Positions 41,801-52,388 of a DNA stretch of 64,000 bases are shown piece after piece; the stretch's first letter is position 1; the number at the start of each line of letters is the position of its first letter. The DNA is taken from assembly GCF_026343185.1 (NCBI RefSeq), contig NZ_JAPEMA010000001.1, positions 3,844,001 to 3,908,000 of the forward strand. The letters are read 5' to 3'. Both the position numbers and the translations under genes were made by a program. A model generated the notes under the pieces. That model was not told where the DNA came from. It did no database searches and saw only the letters and a program-made list of their open reading frames with translations. This DNA comes from Streptomyces sp. NBC_00091. Its GTDB lineage: Bacteria; Actinomycetota; Actinomycetes; Streptomycetales; Streptomycetaceae.

Positions 41801-42703
41801 GTGACCGACTGGGACATCAAAAAACTGCGCATCCTGCGGACCCTGGCCGACCAGGGGACCGTGACCGCGACGGCCGAGGCGCTGCACCTGACGCCCTCGG
41901 CCGTTTCGCAGCAACTGACCAACCTCGCCCGGCAGCTGGGCGTGCCGCTGCTGGAAGCCCAGGGCCGCCGGGTCCGTCTCACCGACGCGGCCCACCTGGT
42001 CCTACGCCACACCGAGGCCGTGTTCGCCCAGCTGGAGCGCGCCGACGCCGAACTCACCGGGTACCTGGCCGGGGAGGCGGGGGAGGTACGGATCGGCGCC
42101 TTCTCCACGGCCGTGCCGGCCCTCGTCGTTCCGGCGGTGGCGGCCCTCCGGCTCAGCCACCCGGGGATCGACGTACGGGTCCGCGAGACCGAGGCGGCGG
42201 AGTCGTACGAGCTCCTCTCCGCCGGGGCCGTGGACCTCGCCCTCTCCCTGGCCGCGCACGCCCCGGGCGCGCGGGACGCCCGCTTCACCCGGGTCACCCT
42301 GCTGGAAGACCCCCTGGACGTGGCCCTGCCCCCCGGCCACGCCCTGACGGACGCACCGCAGGTCCGCCTGGCCGACCTGTCGGCGGAGCGGTGGATCTAC
42401 GGGGGCAGCGGCCCCTGGTCGGAAATCACCCGGGCCGCCTGCGAAGCCGCGGGCTTCGTCCCGGAACAGGCGCACTCGGCGTCCGGCTGGACCGCGATCC
42501 TGGCGATGGTCGAGGCGGGAATGGGCGTCGCACTGGTCCCCCGCATGGTCTCCGCCCGGGCATCGCGGGTAGCGGTCCGCGCCCTGCCCCACGACCGCCC
42601 GACCCGCCACGTCATCGCCGCCCTCCGCCGCGGCACGGAAGCGACCCCAGCCGTCTCCCGAGTCCTGACAGCCCTCCAGACCACCGCAACAGCCCGCCCC
42701 TAA
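41801..42703 (+). CDS. LysR-family transcriptional regulator
   Basis: 300-aa regulator. The N-terminal helix-turn-helix is LRILRTLADQGTVTATAEALHLTPSAVSQQLTNLARQLGVPLLEAQGRRVRLTDAA. The C-terminal effector domain runs from about residue 90 (VRIGAFSTAVPALVVPAVAALR). It ends the EamA-EamA-LysR run and may regulate those genes. GTG start; the proximal region is too short for a separate strong promoter. Confidence 0.92.
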   Translation: MTDWDIKKLRILRTLADQGTVTATAEALHLTPSAVSQQLTNLARQLGVPLLEAQGRRVRLTDAAHLVLRHTEAVFAQLERADAELTGYLAGEAGEVRIGAFSTAVPALVVPAVAALRLSHPGIDVRVRETEAAESYELLSAGAVDLALSLAAHAPGARDARFTRVTLLEDPLDVALPPGHALTDAPQVRLADLSAERWIYGGSGPWSEITRAACEAAGFVPEQAHSASGWTAILAMVEAGMGVALVPRMVSARASRVAVRALPHDRPTRHVIAALRRGTEATPAVSRVLTALQTTATARP

Positions 42704-42785
42704 CGCATCCCGGCCCGCGCTACGCGTTGCGGTGGCTGATTCGCGCTCTATCCGGCGCGCGCTGCCAGATGCTGGGCTGGTCGGT

Positions 42786-43274
42786 GTGACAGGGATCATT
42801 TCGGCCGCCATCGCCGTCATTGGAACACTGCTGGGTGCTGTCGTCGCACACCGCTACCAAGAGAAGATCGCATCCCGGTCTGCGTCCCGTGCTGACCGCG
42901 AGCGAAGTCACCAGCGTCTCCTCGATGCCTGCGCTGACTTCATTGCCTTGGCGGAGGACTATCGGCGGGCGCAGTACGGCCGGTGGACAAGCCTGCACGC
43001 AGCACCCGACTCCGAGGCGATGCTCACAGCCCGGGCCGAGTCGTACCAGCTCTATGCCGAGGTCCGGAGCAGCGTTCACCGGCTCCGCCTCGTCGCGCTT
43101 GGCCCGCAGGCGCAACAGCTTGCCGAGCAGGCCGCTGAGATACAGGTGAAGACACGAGAGATCTTCTTCGCTACCGATAAGCCCGACATGCTCGCCCGAG
43201 GTGAGGCTGCGGAGCATGCCTGCGAAGCCTTTGCGGTCCGCGCCAAAGAGGTGCTGACTGCAGGAGAGGCATGA
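42786..43274 (+). CDS. Small single-TM hypothetical protein
   Basis: 162-aa protein: an N-terminal hydrophobic helix (GIISAAIAVIGTLLGAVVAHR) and then a charged helical cytoplasmic part rich in Arg, Glu and Ala. This architecture is common in Streptomyces accessory regions; the function is unknown. GTG 42786 was preferred because similar proteins begin MTGII-type; GTG 42732 would add 18 residues. It marks the left edge of the accessory patch, ending about 100 bp before the transposon-like unit. Confidence 0.65.
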   Translation: MTGIISAAIAVIGTLLGAVVAHRYQEKIASRSASRADRERSHQRLLDACADFIALAEDYRRAQYGRWTSLHAAPDSEAMLTARAESYQLYAEVRSSVHRLRLVALGPQAQQLAEQAAEIQVKTREIFFATDKPDMLARGEAAEHACEAFAVRAKEVLTAGEA

Positions 43275-43377
43275 ACCTGCTCAGTGGTCAATCTTCACTG
43301 AGAACGGCCACGGTTCGTTGAGACAGGACAGCCGCCGCAGTGTCTCCTGCGGTGCGTGGACGCGTGCCTTCAGCTCC

Positions 43378-44565
43378 TGTCCCGTCTCTGGTGATCTGGT
43401 CTCTGTCTCAGTTGGTCGGGTCTGATTCGCTCGTTGTCTCAGAAGACCTGGTTCGCCAGGTTGTCAGAGGAGACCTGTCATCACTCCATCGACTCCAGAA
43501 TGCGGTCGAGTGTCCGGCGCCCCATTCTGCTCATCGTCGGATTGCTCTCGACGTAGTACCAGACAAGACCCATCGCCTGTTCGAAGGCCCATGCCTTGCC
43601 GCGCTCCCACTCCAGATCGTTGCAGGCCAGTGTCCGCCGGAGCACTTCCCGTGGGCCCGGTTGCAACAGATGCCAGGCGCTGACCAGATCCAGCGCGGGG
43701 TCGGCCGGGCCGAAGCCGCCGGTGTCGAGTACGCCGCTGAGCCGGTCTCCCGTGACCAGTACGTTGCCGGGAATCAGGTCACCATGGCTCATCACGTCGG
43801 CAGCCGTGCGTGGCAGGTCCCGGAGGTGGCTCCACACTTGGCGCAGCCGGGGCAGGTCGAGCAGCCCCTTGCTCTCCTCGAAGCACTTCGCCATCCAGTC
43901 GTCGTGGTGAGCGAGAACGCCGCCACGGTTCTCGCCGCTGAAACGCCGCCCCCGCGTCTCGGCGTCCCGCAGGGCTGCGATGAAGGCCGCAAGGTCCTCG
44001 GCAAAAGCGTCCGACCCACTCGGGTCGGCATCAGAGGCGACCGTTCCCGGCAGCCATGTCTGGACCGACCACGGCATGGGGTAACTCGCTCCAGGCTTTC
44101 CCAAGGCGACGGGTTCCGGGGCGGGGAACCGAGACACCTGTGCCAGCTCCGCGCTCGCCTGGGCTTCCTGTTCCAGAACCGCCAGCGCCTCGGCAGCATC
44201 GGCCAGACGCAGTGGGAAACGCGCAGAGAAGTCGTTCCCGATGCGGAAGATCGCGTTGACCGTCCCGCTCGACGACAGGGGTTGGATCGCCTTGCCGCTC
44301 CACTGAGGGAACTGTTCTTGGATCAAGGTTGCAACGATTTCGGCGGTCACGTCCACTTGGTCATCGTGCATGGTCACCTCTCGCAAGCTCTTCCCCTAGT
44401 CCAACTCGAAACGCCGGAAGCAGACCAGATCAACTGAGACGACAGCCAGTATTCAGACGCCAGGGGCCAGATCAACTGAGATTTTCGACCACCCAGGTGT
44501 CTCAACCGTTCTGGTCGCCCCAGGTCACAGCCGCAACCTCGGACCAGATCACTTGAGACGGGACA
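43378..44565. mobile_element. Transposon-like unit with inverted ends and 5-bp target duplication, no transposase
   Basis: The two 24-bp ends (43378-43401 and 44542-44565) are inverted copies with 2 mismatches, starting TGTCCCGTCTC and finishing GAGACGGGACA. The unit is flanked by GCTCC on both sides (43373-43377 and 44566-44570), a target-site duplication. Subterminal copies of the end motif occur inside both ends (near 43404 and 43434; at 44423 and 44467, CCAGATCAACTGAGA). The only gene inside is an APH-family phosphotransferase on the minus strand; the remaining 43402-43480 and 44372-44541 are end repeats. TGT...ACA ends suggest mobilisation in trans by an IS3/IS481-type transposase. Confidence 0.8.
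43481..44371 (-). CDS. Aminoglycoside-phosphotransferase-family protein (cargo gene)
   Basis: 296-aa kinase-like protein of the APH/choline-kinase superfamily. It has the Brenner-type catalytic motif MSHGDLIPGNVLV and the metal motif LDTGGFGPADPALDL, in which Gly-Gly replaces the usual D-F/W-x pattern, and an N-lobe SSSGTVNAIFRIG. The substrate is unknown; resistance is only one option because many family members act on other small molecules. ATG 44371 has GAGAGG upstream. Base composition is lower in GC than the neighbours, fitting acquisition with the transposon-like unit. Confidence 0.85.
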   Translation of the reverse strand: MHDDQVDVTAEIVATLIQEQFPQWSGKAIQPLSSSGTVNAIFRIGNDFSARFPLRLADAAEALAVLEQEAQASAELAQVSRFPAPEPVALGKPGASYPMPWSVQTWLPGTVASDADPSGSDAFAEDLAAFIAALRDAETRGRRFSGENRGGVLAHHDDWMAKCFEESKGLLDLPRLRQVWSHLRDLPRTAADVMSHGDLIPGNVLVTGDRLSGVLDTGGFGPADPALDLVSAWHLLQPGPREVLRRTLACNDLEWERGKAWAFEQAMGLVWYYVESNPTMSRMGRRTLDRILESME

Positions 44566-44590
44566 GCTCCGCTTCGATCATCCGTCCGGG

Positions 44591-44905
44591 TCAGTCCAGT
44601 GGGAGGGACTGGTGGGCGGCGACGATCGCGTCGATCCGATGGGCCAGGTCGAAGTCGGCGGCGGTGAGACGGTGTCCTGCGTCGTGCGTGGTGACCGCTG
44701 CCCGCAGGTGGTCGATGCGGAGGTCCAGGTCCGCATGGTGCTGGATGCGCCGGGACCGGTCGGCGATGGTCACGATGGCTGCCACAGCGGCGTGATAGCG
44801 GATCTCGTAGGTCCGGGTGATCTCGTCACCCACCCGCTCCCACCCCGGCAGTTCCGCCAACTGCCCGTCGATCTCCTCGTCGGACAACACCTTCGGTACG
44901 CCCAC
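44591..44905 (-). CDS. 4a-hydroxytetrahydrobiopterin dehydratase (PCD family)
   Basis: 104-aa pterin-4-alpha-carbinolamine dehydratase. The active-site pattern is IQHHADLDLRIDHLRAAVTTHDAGHRLTAADFDLAHRIDAI, with the His-His and later His of the family. It dehydrates 4a-hydroxytetrahydropterin after aromatic hydroxylation, but no hydroxylase gene is nearby; such stand-alone copies are common. GTG 44905 was chosen for AAGGGGAG upstream. Confidence 0.9.
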   Translation of the reverse strand: MGVPKVLSDEEIDGQLAELPGWERVGDEITRTYEIRYHAAVAAIVTIADRSRRIQHHADLDLRIDHLRAAVTTHDAGHRLTAADFDLAHRIDAIVAAHQSLPLD

Positions 44906-45092
44906 GTCAGCTCCCCTTGCCAACCGGCGCCAGGACCTCGGCGAGGTCCCGGCCTACGGGGGCATCGTGCCACGGGCGCATGGCGCGGACTGCGCGTTCT
45001 GGTGCCCCCTTTGCCCGGCGCGGCATCCCCCATGGGCGGATAACGCGGACAACTCTGTGCCATCCGCCTCGGCCACGGCGTAGCTTTGCGGC

Positions 45093-46308
45093 ATGGCTTC
45101 TGAGCACTTGGGTGACCGGCTGAGCCGTCTTCGTCGTTTCGCCGATCTGACGCAAGAAGGGTTGGCGGAGCGGTCCGGGGTGTCCGCGGACGTCGTGCGC
45201 AAGCTGGAACAGAAGCGCAAGCACAGTGCACGACTGCCCACGCTGCACGCCCTGTCGAAGGGGCTGGGCGTTGAGCTGACGAGCCTGCTGGGTGATCCGC
45301 CCGGCGTGCCGTCGAACGGCGAGGCCGATTCCCCGGCGCTCGTTGCCGTGCGGCGCGCGATCATGCCGCCACTGTTCGCTCCTCCAGCAGAGCCCAAAGG
45401 TGTTGAGCGCCTGTCGCTCACCCTTCTGCGCGCCGAGCTGGCGGATGGTTGGACGCTGTACCATGCGGCGGACTTTGGCCGCCTGATGGAGGTCTTGCCA
45501 GGAATCATCGCCGATGCCCGTCTCCTCGCTGCCGTGGGGAACGCGGACCAGCGGGCGGCAGGCCAGGCGGCTCTGGGCAAGGCACTGCAATTGGGCGGAC
45601 ACCTGGCCATTCGTCTGGGAAAGACCGACCTCGCCCTCTCGGCCCCTTGAGCGCGCCTACGCCGCCGCCGGGGACTCATCGGACCCCTTGCTGGCCCCGA
45701 TGCTGTCGAACTCCGTGGCGTGGGCCTACCAGCGCCAGGCCCGCCTGGACGATGCACGGAACCTGGCCGTGCATGCCGCAGACGCGGTGGAGCGGGAGCA
45801 CACCAGCACGCCAGAGGGTGGCCGGGTATGGGGCGGACTGCTGATGTCCGCAGCCACGTCCTACGCGCGGAGCGACGACTACGAGACTGCCAACGACATG
45901 ATGGTGACCGCCGAGAAGGCAGCGGGCCGTCTGGCCACACTGCCTCCTCCTGCTGACAGCAAGCTGGTCTCGGTGTTCAGCCGGTCGTCCGTACGCATTG
46001 AACGAGTCCGCCTCGCCGTCCAACACGAGCGGCCGGAAGATGCCCTGACGCTGGCCAGAGGCATAAGGCTCAGCAAGGACACGCCGCCCTCATGGCGGAC
46101 GTGGCTGCTCCTGGACCTGGCCCGCGCCCACACGGACATGGGGGACGCCGCTGGTGCCGTGAAGGCACTCGAGAGGCTGCGGAAGGTGGCCCCGGCCTGG
46201 ATGCGGCATCACACCCTGGCTGTGGCAATCGTGACGGACTTGTGGGCGGGGCCGCATCACACCCCAGGCGTGAGGCAACTCGCGGAGTTCCTGGGGATCA
46301 CCGACTAA
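45093..46308 (+). pseudogene. XRE-type regulator with TPR-like C-terminus, broken by a +1 frameshift
   Basis: The first part (45093-45650) encodes an HTH_3 regulator (LSRLRRFADLTQEGLAERSGVSADVVRKLEQKRKH) and the start of a helical sensor region, ending prematurely at TGA after ...DLALSAP. The protein continues in the +1 frame as LERAYAAAGDSSDPLLAPMLSNSVAWAYQRQARLDDA... to 46308. One extra C in the run GGCCCCTT near 45644-45648 explains it. Restored, it would be about 400 aa, the usual length of this Streptomyces regulator class. It could be a pseudogene, an assembly error or, less likely, programmed frameshifting at CCT-TGA. Confidence 0.8.
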
Positions 46309-46399
46309 GAACGCAAAAGTGGGGCGTTGCGTCCCTGTTGTCCCTCGCTGGCCGGCGAGAGCATCACACCCTCCGGCAGACAACATGAGGGATGCCCCG

Positions 46400-46654
46400 A
46401 TGAGTGAGCAGTACGAATACGTCCCGCACCGCCTCCTCCGCCGCCGGGTCCGCGACATCGCTTCCGGCACCGAGGGTGAGCTGATGGCGGTGATCAACGA
46501 GAACGTCTCGGACACCGGCATCGAGCACTGGATGGAACTGGCCTACATCCGGGCCGCATCCGGCCGCGAATTCAACACCACCGCCGACAACGTCGAGCCG
46601 GCCTATGACCAGCCCCAGGTCGGCCGCAGACGCCGAGATCTGGGCAGCGCGTAG
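46400..46654 (+). CDS. Small hypothetical protein
   Basis: 84-aa acidic/Arg-rich soluble protein beginning MSEQYEYVPHRLLRRRVRDIASGTEGELMAVINENV. No domain is recognised. It lies 91 bp after the frameshifted XRE regulator on the same strand; small partners like this often accompany XRE regulators in Streptomyces (for example as the controlled gene). ATG 46400 was chosen over an in-frame ATG at 46385 on start context. Confidence 0.6.
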   Translation: MSEQYEYVPHRLLRRRVRDIASGTEGELMAVINENVSDTGIEHWMELAYIRAASGREFNTTADNVEPAYDQPQVGRRRRDLGSA

Positions 46655-46805
46655 CGATCTGACGCGCCCGGGCCCAGGCCCTGGGCCAGAGATCGGGCAG
46701 GCCCGGATCCCCGCCCCCCGGACCCGCAGACGGGGAGGCGGGTGGGCAACCACCCCCCGAGCCCGGGGGCTCGAGGGGGAGATAGCGGGCCCGCACCGCG
46801 AGCCA

Positions 46806-46836
46806 CCCCCGGCCCCCCCGCAGGGGGGCCCGGGGG
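46806..46836 (-). terminator. GC-rich terminator hairpin of pepN
   Basis: C5-G2-C7 pairs with G6-C3-G5 around a short loop immediately downstream (minus strand) of the aminopeptidase stop. The stem is very stable and has no T-run. It also faces the small + strand gene. Confidence 0.65.
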
Positions 46837-46844
46837 CCAAGCCG

Positions 46845-49421
46845 TCAGGCCCCAGCTGCCGCCGCGTCGGCCGCCTGGGCCTTCAGGGCGCGCTCGACGC
46901 CCGCGCGGGACTCCGAGACCAGTCGGCGCAGGGCGGCGTTCGGCTCGGCCGAGGCCAGCCAGGCGTCCGTCGCGGCCAGGGTCTCCTGCGAGACCTGGAG
47001 CGACGGGTAGAGGCCCACCGCGATCTGCTGCGCGATCTCGTGGCTGCGGCTCTCCCAGATGTCCTTGACCACCGCGAAGTACTTCTCCGTGTACGGAGCG
47101 AGCAGCTCCCGCTGGTCGGTCTGGACGAAGCCGCCGATCACGGCCTCCTGCACCGCGTTCGGCAGGTCGGCGGAGTCGATCACCGAGGCCCAGGTCTCGG
47201 CCTTGGCCCCGGCCGTCGGCCGCGCCGCCCGCGCCGTCGCCGCGTGGCGCTCGCCCGCCGCCGTGGCGTCCCGCTCCAGCTCGGCCGCGATGGCCGGCTC
47301 GTCGGCGGTACCGGTCGCGACGAGCCGCTCCAGGAACGCCCACCGCAGCTCCGTGTCCACGACCAGGCCCTCGACCACGGCCGAGCCGTCCAGCAGCGCC
47401 GACAGGTAGGTCAGCTGCGCCTCGGTACGGGCCGTCGCCGCGAAGGCGCGCGCCCACGCCAGCTGGTGGTCGCTGCCCGGCTGGGCCGCGCGCAGGTGCT
47501 CCAGCGTGGCCTCGGTCCAGGTCGCCAGGCCCTGCTCCCGCCACGCCGGGTCGGCGTACAGGTCCACGGCCAGCTTCACCTGGCGGTGCAGGGACTGCAC
47601 CACACCAATGTCGGACTCCTTGCCGATGCCCGACAGGACCAGCGCCAGGTAGTCGCGGGTGGCGAGCTCGCCGTCCCGCGTCATGTCCCACGCCGAGGCC
47701 CAGCACAGCGCCCGCGGCAGCGATTCGGTGAAGTCGCCCAGGTGCGCGGTGACGTTGGCCAGCGAGACCTCGTCCAGGCGGACCTTGGCGTACGACAGGT
47801 CGTCGTCGTTCAGCAGCACGACCGCCGGACGGGTACGGCCCGCCAGCTCCGGCACCGCCGTCAGCTCGCCGTCGATGTCCAGCTCGAGCCGGTCGGTGCG
47901 CACGAGGCGGCCGTCCTGGAGGTCGTACAGGCCGACCGCGATGCGGTGCGGGCGCAGCACCGGCTCGCCCTTGGCGCCCGCCGGCAGGGCGGGGGCCTCC
48001 TGGCGGATCGCGAAGGAGGTGATGGAGCCGTTCTCGTCGGTCTCGATCGCGGGGCGCAGGATGTTGATGCCGGCCGTCTCCAGCCACGCCTTCGACCAGG
48101 CGGTCAGGTCGCGGCCGGAGGTCTCCTCCAGGGCGCCCAGCAGGTCGGACAGGCGCGTGTTCCCGTACGCGTGCGCCTTGAAGTACGCCTGCACGCCCTT
48201 GAAGAAGGCCTCCATGCCGACGTAGGCGACGAGCTGCTTGAGCACCGAGGCGCCCTTGGCGTACGTGATGCCGTCGAAGTTGACCAGGACGTCGTCCAGG
48301 TCACGGATGTCGGCCATGATCGGGTGCGTGGACGGCAGCTGGTCCTGCCGGTACGCCCAGGTCTTCATGGAGTTGGCGAAGGTGGTCCAGGCGTGCGGCC
48401 ACTTCGAGCCCTCGGCGTAGGCCTGGCAGGCGATCGAGGTGTAGGTGGCGAACGACTCGTTCAGCCACAGGTCGTTCCACCACTCCATGGTGACGAGGTC
48501 GCCGAACCACATGTGGGCGAGCTCGTGCAGGATGGTCTCGGCGCGCACCTCGTAGGCCGCGTCGGTCACCTTCGACCGGAAGACGTACTGATCGCGGATG
48601 GTGACCGCGCCCGCGTTCTCCATCGCGCCGGCGTTGAACTCCGGCACGAAGAGCTGGTCGTACTTCGCGAAGGGGTAGTCGTACGCGAACTTCTCCTGGA
48701 ACCAGTCGAAGCCCTGCCGGGTCACGTCGAAGATCTCGTCCGCGTCGAGGAACTCGGCGAGCGAGGGGCGGCAGTAGATGCCGAGCGGGACGGACTGCCC
48801 GTCCGGGCCCTCGTAGGAGCTGTGCACCGCGTGGTACGGGCCGACGATCAGCGCGGTGATGTACGAGGAGATCCGCGGGGTCGGCTCGAAGGACCACACC
48901 CGGTCCTTCGGCTCGGGCGTCGGCGAGTTCGAGATGACCGTCCAGCCCTCGGGGGCCGTCACGGTGAACTGGAACGTCGCCTTCAGGTCGGGCTGCTCGA
49001 AGCTGGCGAAGACCCGCCGCGCGTCCGGCACCTCGAACTGGGTGTACAGGTACGCCTGCTGGTCGACCGGGTCGACGAAGCGGTGCAGGCCCTCGCCGGT
49101 GTTGGTGTAGGCGCAGTCCGCGACGACGCGCAGCTCGTTGGCCCCGGCGGCGAGGTGGTCCAGCGCGATCCGCGAGTCGCGGAAGACGGCGGCCACGTCC
49201 AGCGACTTGCCGTTCAGGACGACCTCGTGCACGGCCGGCGCGACCAGGTCGATGAACGTTCCGGCGCCTGCCTCGGCCGACTGGAAGCGCACGGTGGTCA
49301 CGGACGGGAAGGTGCCGCCCTCCTGCGCGCCACTGAGATCGAGCTCGACCTCGTACGAGTCGACGGTGAGCAGCTTCGCCCGCTGCTGAGCCTCTTCACG
49401 GGTGAGATTCGTGCCAGGCAC
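46845..49421 (-). CDS. pepN: Aminopeptidase N (M1 family), copy 1
   Basis: 858-aa cytoplasmic zinc aminopeptidase that trims N-terminal residues from peptides. The exopeptidase motif GAMENAG and zinc site HELAHMW...NESFATY (two His and the Glu 19 residues after the second) are intact, and the ERAP1-like C-terminal domain (about residues 520-858) is complete. GTG 49421 has AAAGGAGA 7 nt upstream and gives MPGTNLTREEAQQRAKLL, the normal family start. A paralogue with the same layout is encoded at 59717-62263. Confidence 0.96.
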   Translation of the reverse strand: MPGTNLTREEAQQRAKLLTVDSYEVELDLSGAQEGGTFPSVTTVRFQSAEAGAGTFIDLVAPAVHEVVLNGKSLDVAAVFRDSRIALDHLAAGANELRVVADCAYTNTGEGLHRFVDPVDQQAYLYTQFEVPDARRVFASFEQPDLKATFQFTVTAPEGWTVISNSPTPEPKDRVWSFEPTPRISSYITALIVGPYHAVHSSYEGPDGQSVPLGIYCRPSLAEFLDADEIFDVTRQGFDWFQEKFAYDYPFAKYDQLFVPEFNAGAMENAGAVTIRDQYVFRSKVTDAAYEVRAETILHELAHMWFGDLVTMEWWNDLWLNESFATYTSIACQAYAEGSKWPHAWTTFANSMKTWAYRQDQLPSTHPIMADIRDLDDVLVNFDGITYAKGASVLKQLVAYVGMEAFFKGVQAYFKAHAYGNTRLSDLLGALEETSGRDLTAWSKAWLETAGINILRPAIETDENGSITSFAIRQEAPALPAGAKGEPVLRPHRIAVGLYDLQDGRLVRTDRLELDIDGELTAVPELAGRTRPAVVLLNDDDLSYAKVRLDEVSLANVTAHLGDFTESLPRALCWASAWDMTRDGELATRDYLALVLSGIGKESDIGVVQSLHRQVKLAVDLYADPAWREQGLATWTEATLEHLRAAQPGSDHQLAWARAFAATARTEAQLTYLSALLDGSAVVEGLVVDTELRWAFLERLVATGTADEPAIAAELERDATAAGERHAATARAARPTAGAKAETWASVIDSADLPNAVQEAVIGGFVQTDQRELLAPYTEKYFAVVKDIWESRSHEIAQQIAVGLYPSLQVSQETLAATDAWLASAEPNAALRRLVSESRAGVERALKAQAADAAAAGA

Positions 49422-49523
49422 GCGTTCATCTCCTTTGATGGTGACGTTGCCCCGCCATCCTTCCATGCGGGTCACGTCGCCGCGCCGGAGTAATCCAGAG
49501 GCGAACAGCGAGCCCCCGGACAC

Positions 49524-49558
49524 GCCGGAGGGGCGGCACCCTCCCGGCGCCGCCCCTC
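49524..49558 (-). terminator. Terminator hairpin of asd
   Basis: A perfect 12-bp stem (49524-49535 with 49547-49558, CGGAGGGGCGGC and its complement) lies 16 bp past the asd stop on the minus strand, before the pepN ribosome site. Confidence 0.75.
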
Positions 49559-49574
49559 CGCCACACGACCGGCG

Positions 49575-50810
<1,236 letters not shown>

Positions 50811-50864
50811 TTATCCGGACGCGGCGCACCAGAGACCGAACCACCACCCTCGGGGAGAACCACC

Positions 50865-52355
50865 GTGCCGGACATCCGTCACCGTCGCCGCCGGTCCATA
50901 CCGGCCCTCGCCGCCCTCGCGGCGGCCACCGTCGCCGCGCCCGTGCTGCTGGCCGCCACCCCGGCCAGCGCCCGCCCGCACGAGGGCAGGCTGGCCAAGG
51001 AGCTGGTGGAGGAGGTCACCGCGCGCGGGGCCTACCGCCACCTGGAGAAGTTCCAGCAGATCGCCGACGCCAACGGCGGCAACCGGGCCGCCGGCACGCC
51101 GGGCCACGCCGCCTCGGCCGCCTACGTCCACGACACCCTGAAGAAGGCCGGGTACGAGGTCTCGTACCAGGACTTCGACATCTACCAGGCGCACACGAAG
51201 ACGGAGAAGACCACCGTCCTCGGCGACCAGCCGCGCGAGCTGGCCACCGCCGCGTTCACCTTCACCAAGTCCACCCCGGCCGGCGGCCTGGCCGCCCCGC
51301 TCGCCCTCGCCCGGGTCGACGAGACCCCCGGCTGCACGGCCGACGACTACCCGGCCGGCGCCTTCACCGGGAAGATCGCCCTGGTCAAGCGGGGCGCGTG
51401 CACCTTCGTGGAGAAGCAGAAGGCCGCCGCCGCGGCCGGCGCGCTGGGCGTGATCGTCTACAACCACAGCGGTACCACCCCGGTCCGCGGCGGGTTCCCC
51501 TCCCCGGCCGAGGGGGTCATCCCCAGCGCGGGCATCACCCTGGCCGACGGCGAGGCGCTGACCGCGGCCGCCGCCAAGGGCGAGGTGAAGGTGCGCCTGG
51601 AGCTGGACCAGGAGCACGTGAAGAAGACCACCCGCAACGTGATCGCCGAGACCCGCGGCGGCCGCGCCGACCGCGTGGTGACGGTCGGCTCCCACCTGGA
51701 CTCGGTCCCCGAGGGCCCCGGCATCAACGACAACGGCTCCGGCTCGGCCGGTCTGCTGGAGGTGGCCCTGAAGCTCGCCGAGGAGGGCGCCAACAAGAAG
51801 GGCAAGGGCAAGCAGCCCGCCAACAAGGTGCGCTTCGCCTGGTGGTCGGCGGAGGAGCTGGGCCTGCTGGGCTCCGAGCACTACGTCGCGCAGCTGTCCG
51901 AGAAGCAGAAGAAGGACATCGCGCTGTACCTGAACTTCGACATGATCGCCTCGCCGAACCCGGCGCAGTTCGTCTACGACGGCGACGACTCGGACAAGAC
52001 CGGCGCGGGCGCGGGCCCGGCCGGCTCGGCGCAGATCGAGGCGCTGATCAACGGCTTCCTCGACACGAAGGGCAAGCCGCACGAGGGCAGTGACTTCGAC
52101 GGCCGCTCCGACTACGGCCCGTTCATCGAGAACGGCATCCCGGCGGGCGGCACCTTCACCGGCGCCGAGGGCATCAAGACCGCCGAGCAGGCCAAGCGCT
52201 ACGGCGGCACGGCCGGGGCGGCGTACGACCCGAACTACCACGGGGCGGGCGACAACCTGAAGAACCTCGACCTGAAGGCGTTCGACACCAACCTGGACGT
52301 CATCGCCCACGCGGTGGGGACCTACGCGCAGGACCTGAGCTCGATCGGCAAGTAG
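50865..52355 (+). CDS. Secreted M28 zinc aminopeptidase with PA domain
   Basis: 496-aa exported peptidase. Signal peptide to about residue 37 (ALAALAAATVAAPVLLAATPASA). A PA domain (about 150-235) is inserted before the co-catalytic zinc core, whose ligands are visible: His in VGSHLDSV (about 276), bridging Asp in GINDNGSG (about 289), catalytic Glu-Glu in WWSAEELG (about 331), Asp in LNFDMIASPN (about 358) and His in NYHGAGDN (about 459). It is the Streptomyces griseus aminopeptidase class but longer because of the PA domain. A strong terminator follows. Confidence 0.94.
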   Translation: MPDIRHRRRRSIPALAALAAATVAAPVLLAATPASARPHEGRLAKELVEEVTARGAYRHLEKFQQIADANGGNRAAGTPGHAASAAYVHDTLKKAGYEVSYQDFDIYQAHTKTEKTTVLGDQPRELATAAFTFTKSTPAGGLAAPLALARVDETPGCTADDYPAGAFTGKIALVKRGACTFVEKQKAAAAAGALGVIVYNHSGTTPVRGGFPSPAEGVIPSAGITLADGEALTAAAAKGEVKVRLELDQEHVKKTTRNVIAETRGGRADRVVTVGSHLDSVPEGPGINDNGSGSAGLLEVALKLAEEGANKKGKGKQPANKVRFAWWSAEELGLLGSEHYVAQLSEKQKKDIALYLNFDMIASPNPAQFVYDGDDSDKTGAGAGPAGSAQIEALINGFLDTKGKPHEGSDFDGRSDYGPFIENGIPAGGTFTGAEGIKTAEQAKRYGGTAGAAYDPNYHGAGDNLKNLDLKAFDTNLDVIAHAVGTYAQDLSSIGK

Positions 52356-52388
52356 CGCGGTCCGGCCCGAGGGGGCCGGGTACGGCGA

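Noticed and set aside
43340..43377. A left flank copy of GAGACAGGACA as an additional transposon end
   Set aside because: Only the GAGACAGGACA core near 43319-43329 resembles the ends, with no partner or target duplication; the 43378/44565 boundary fits better.
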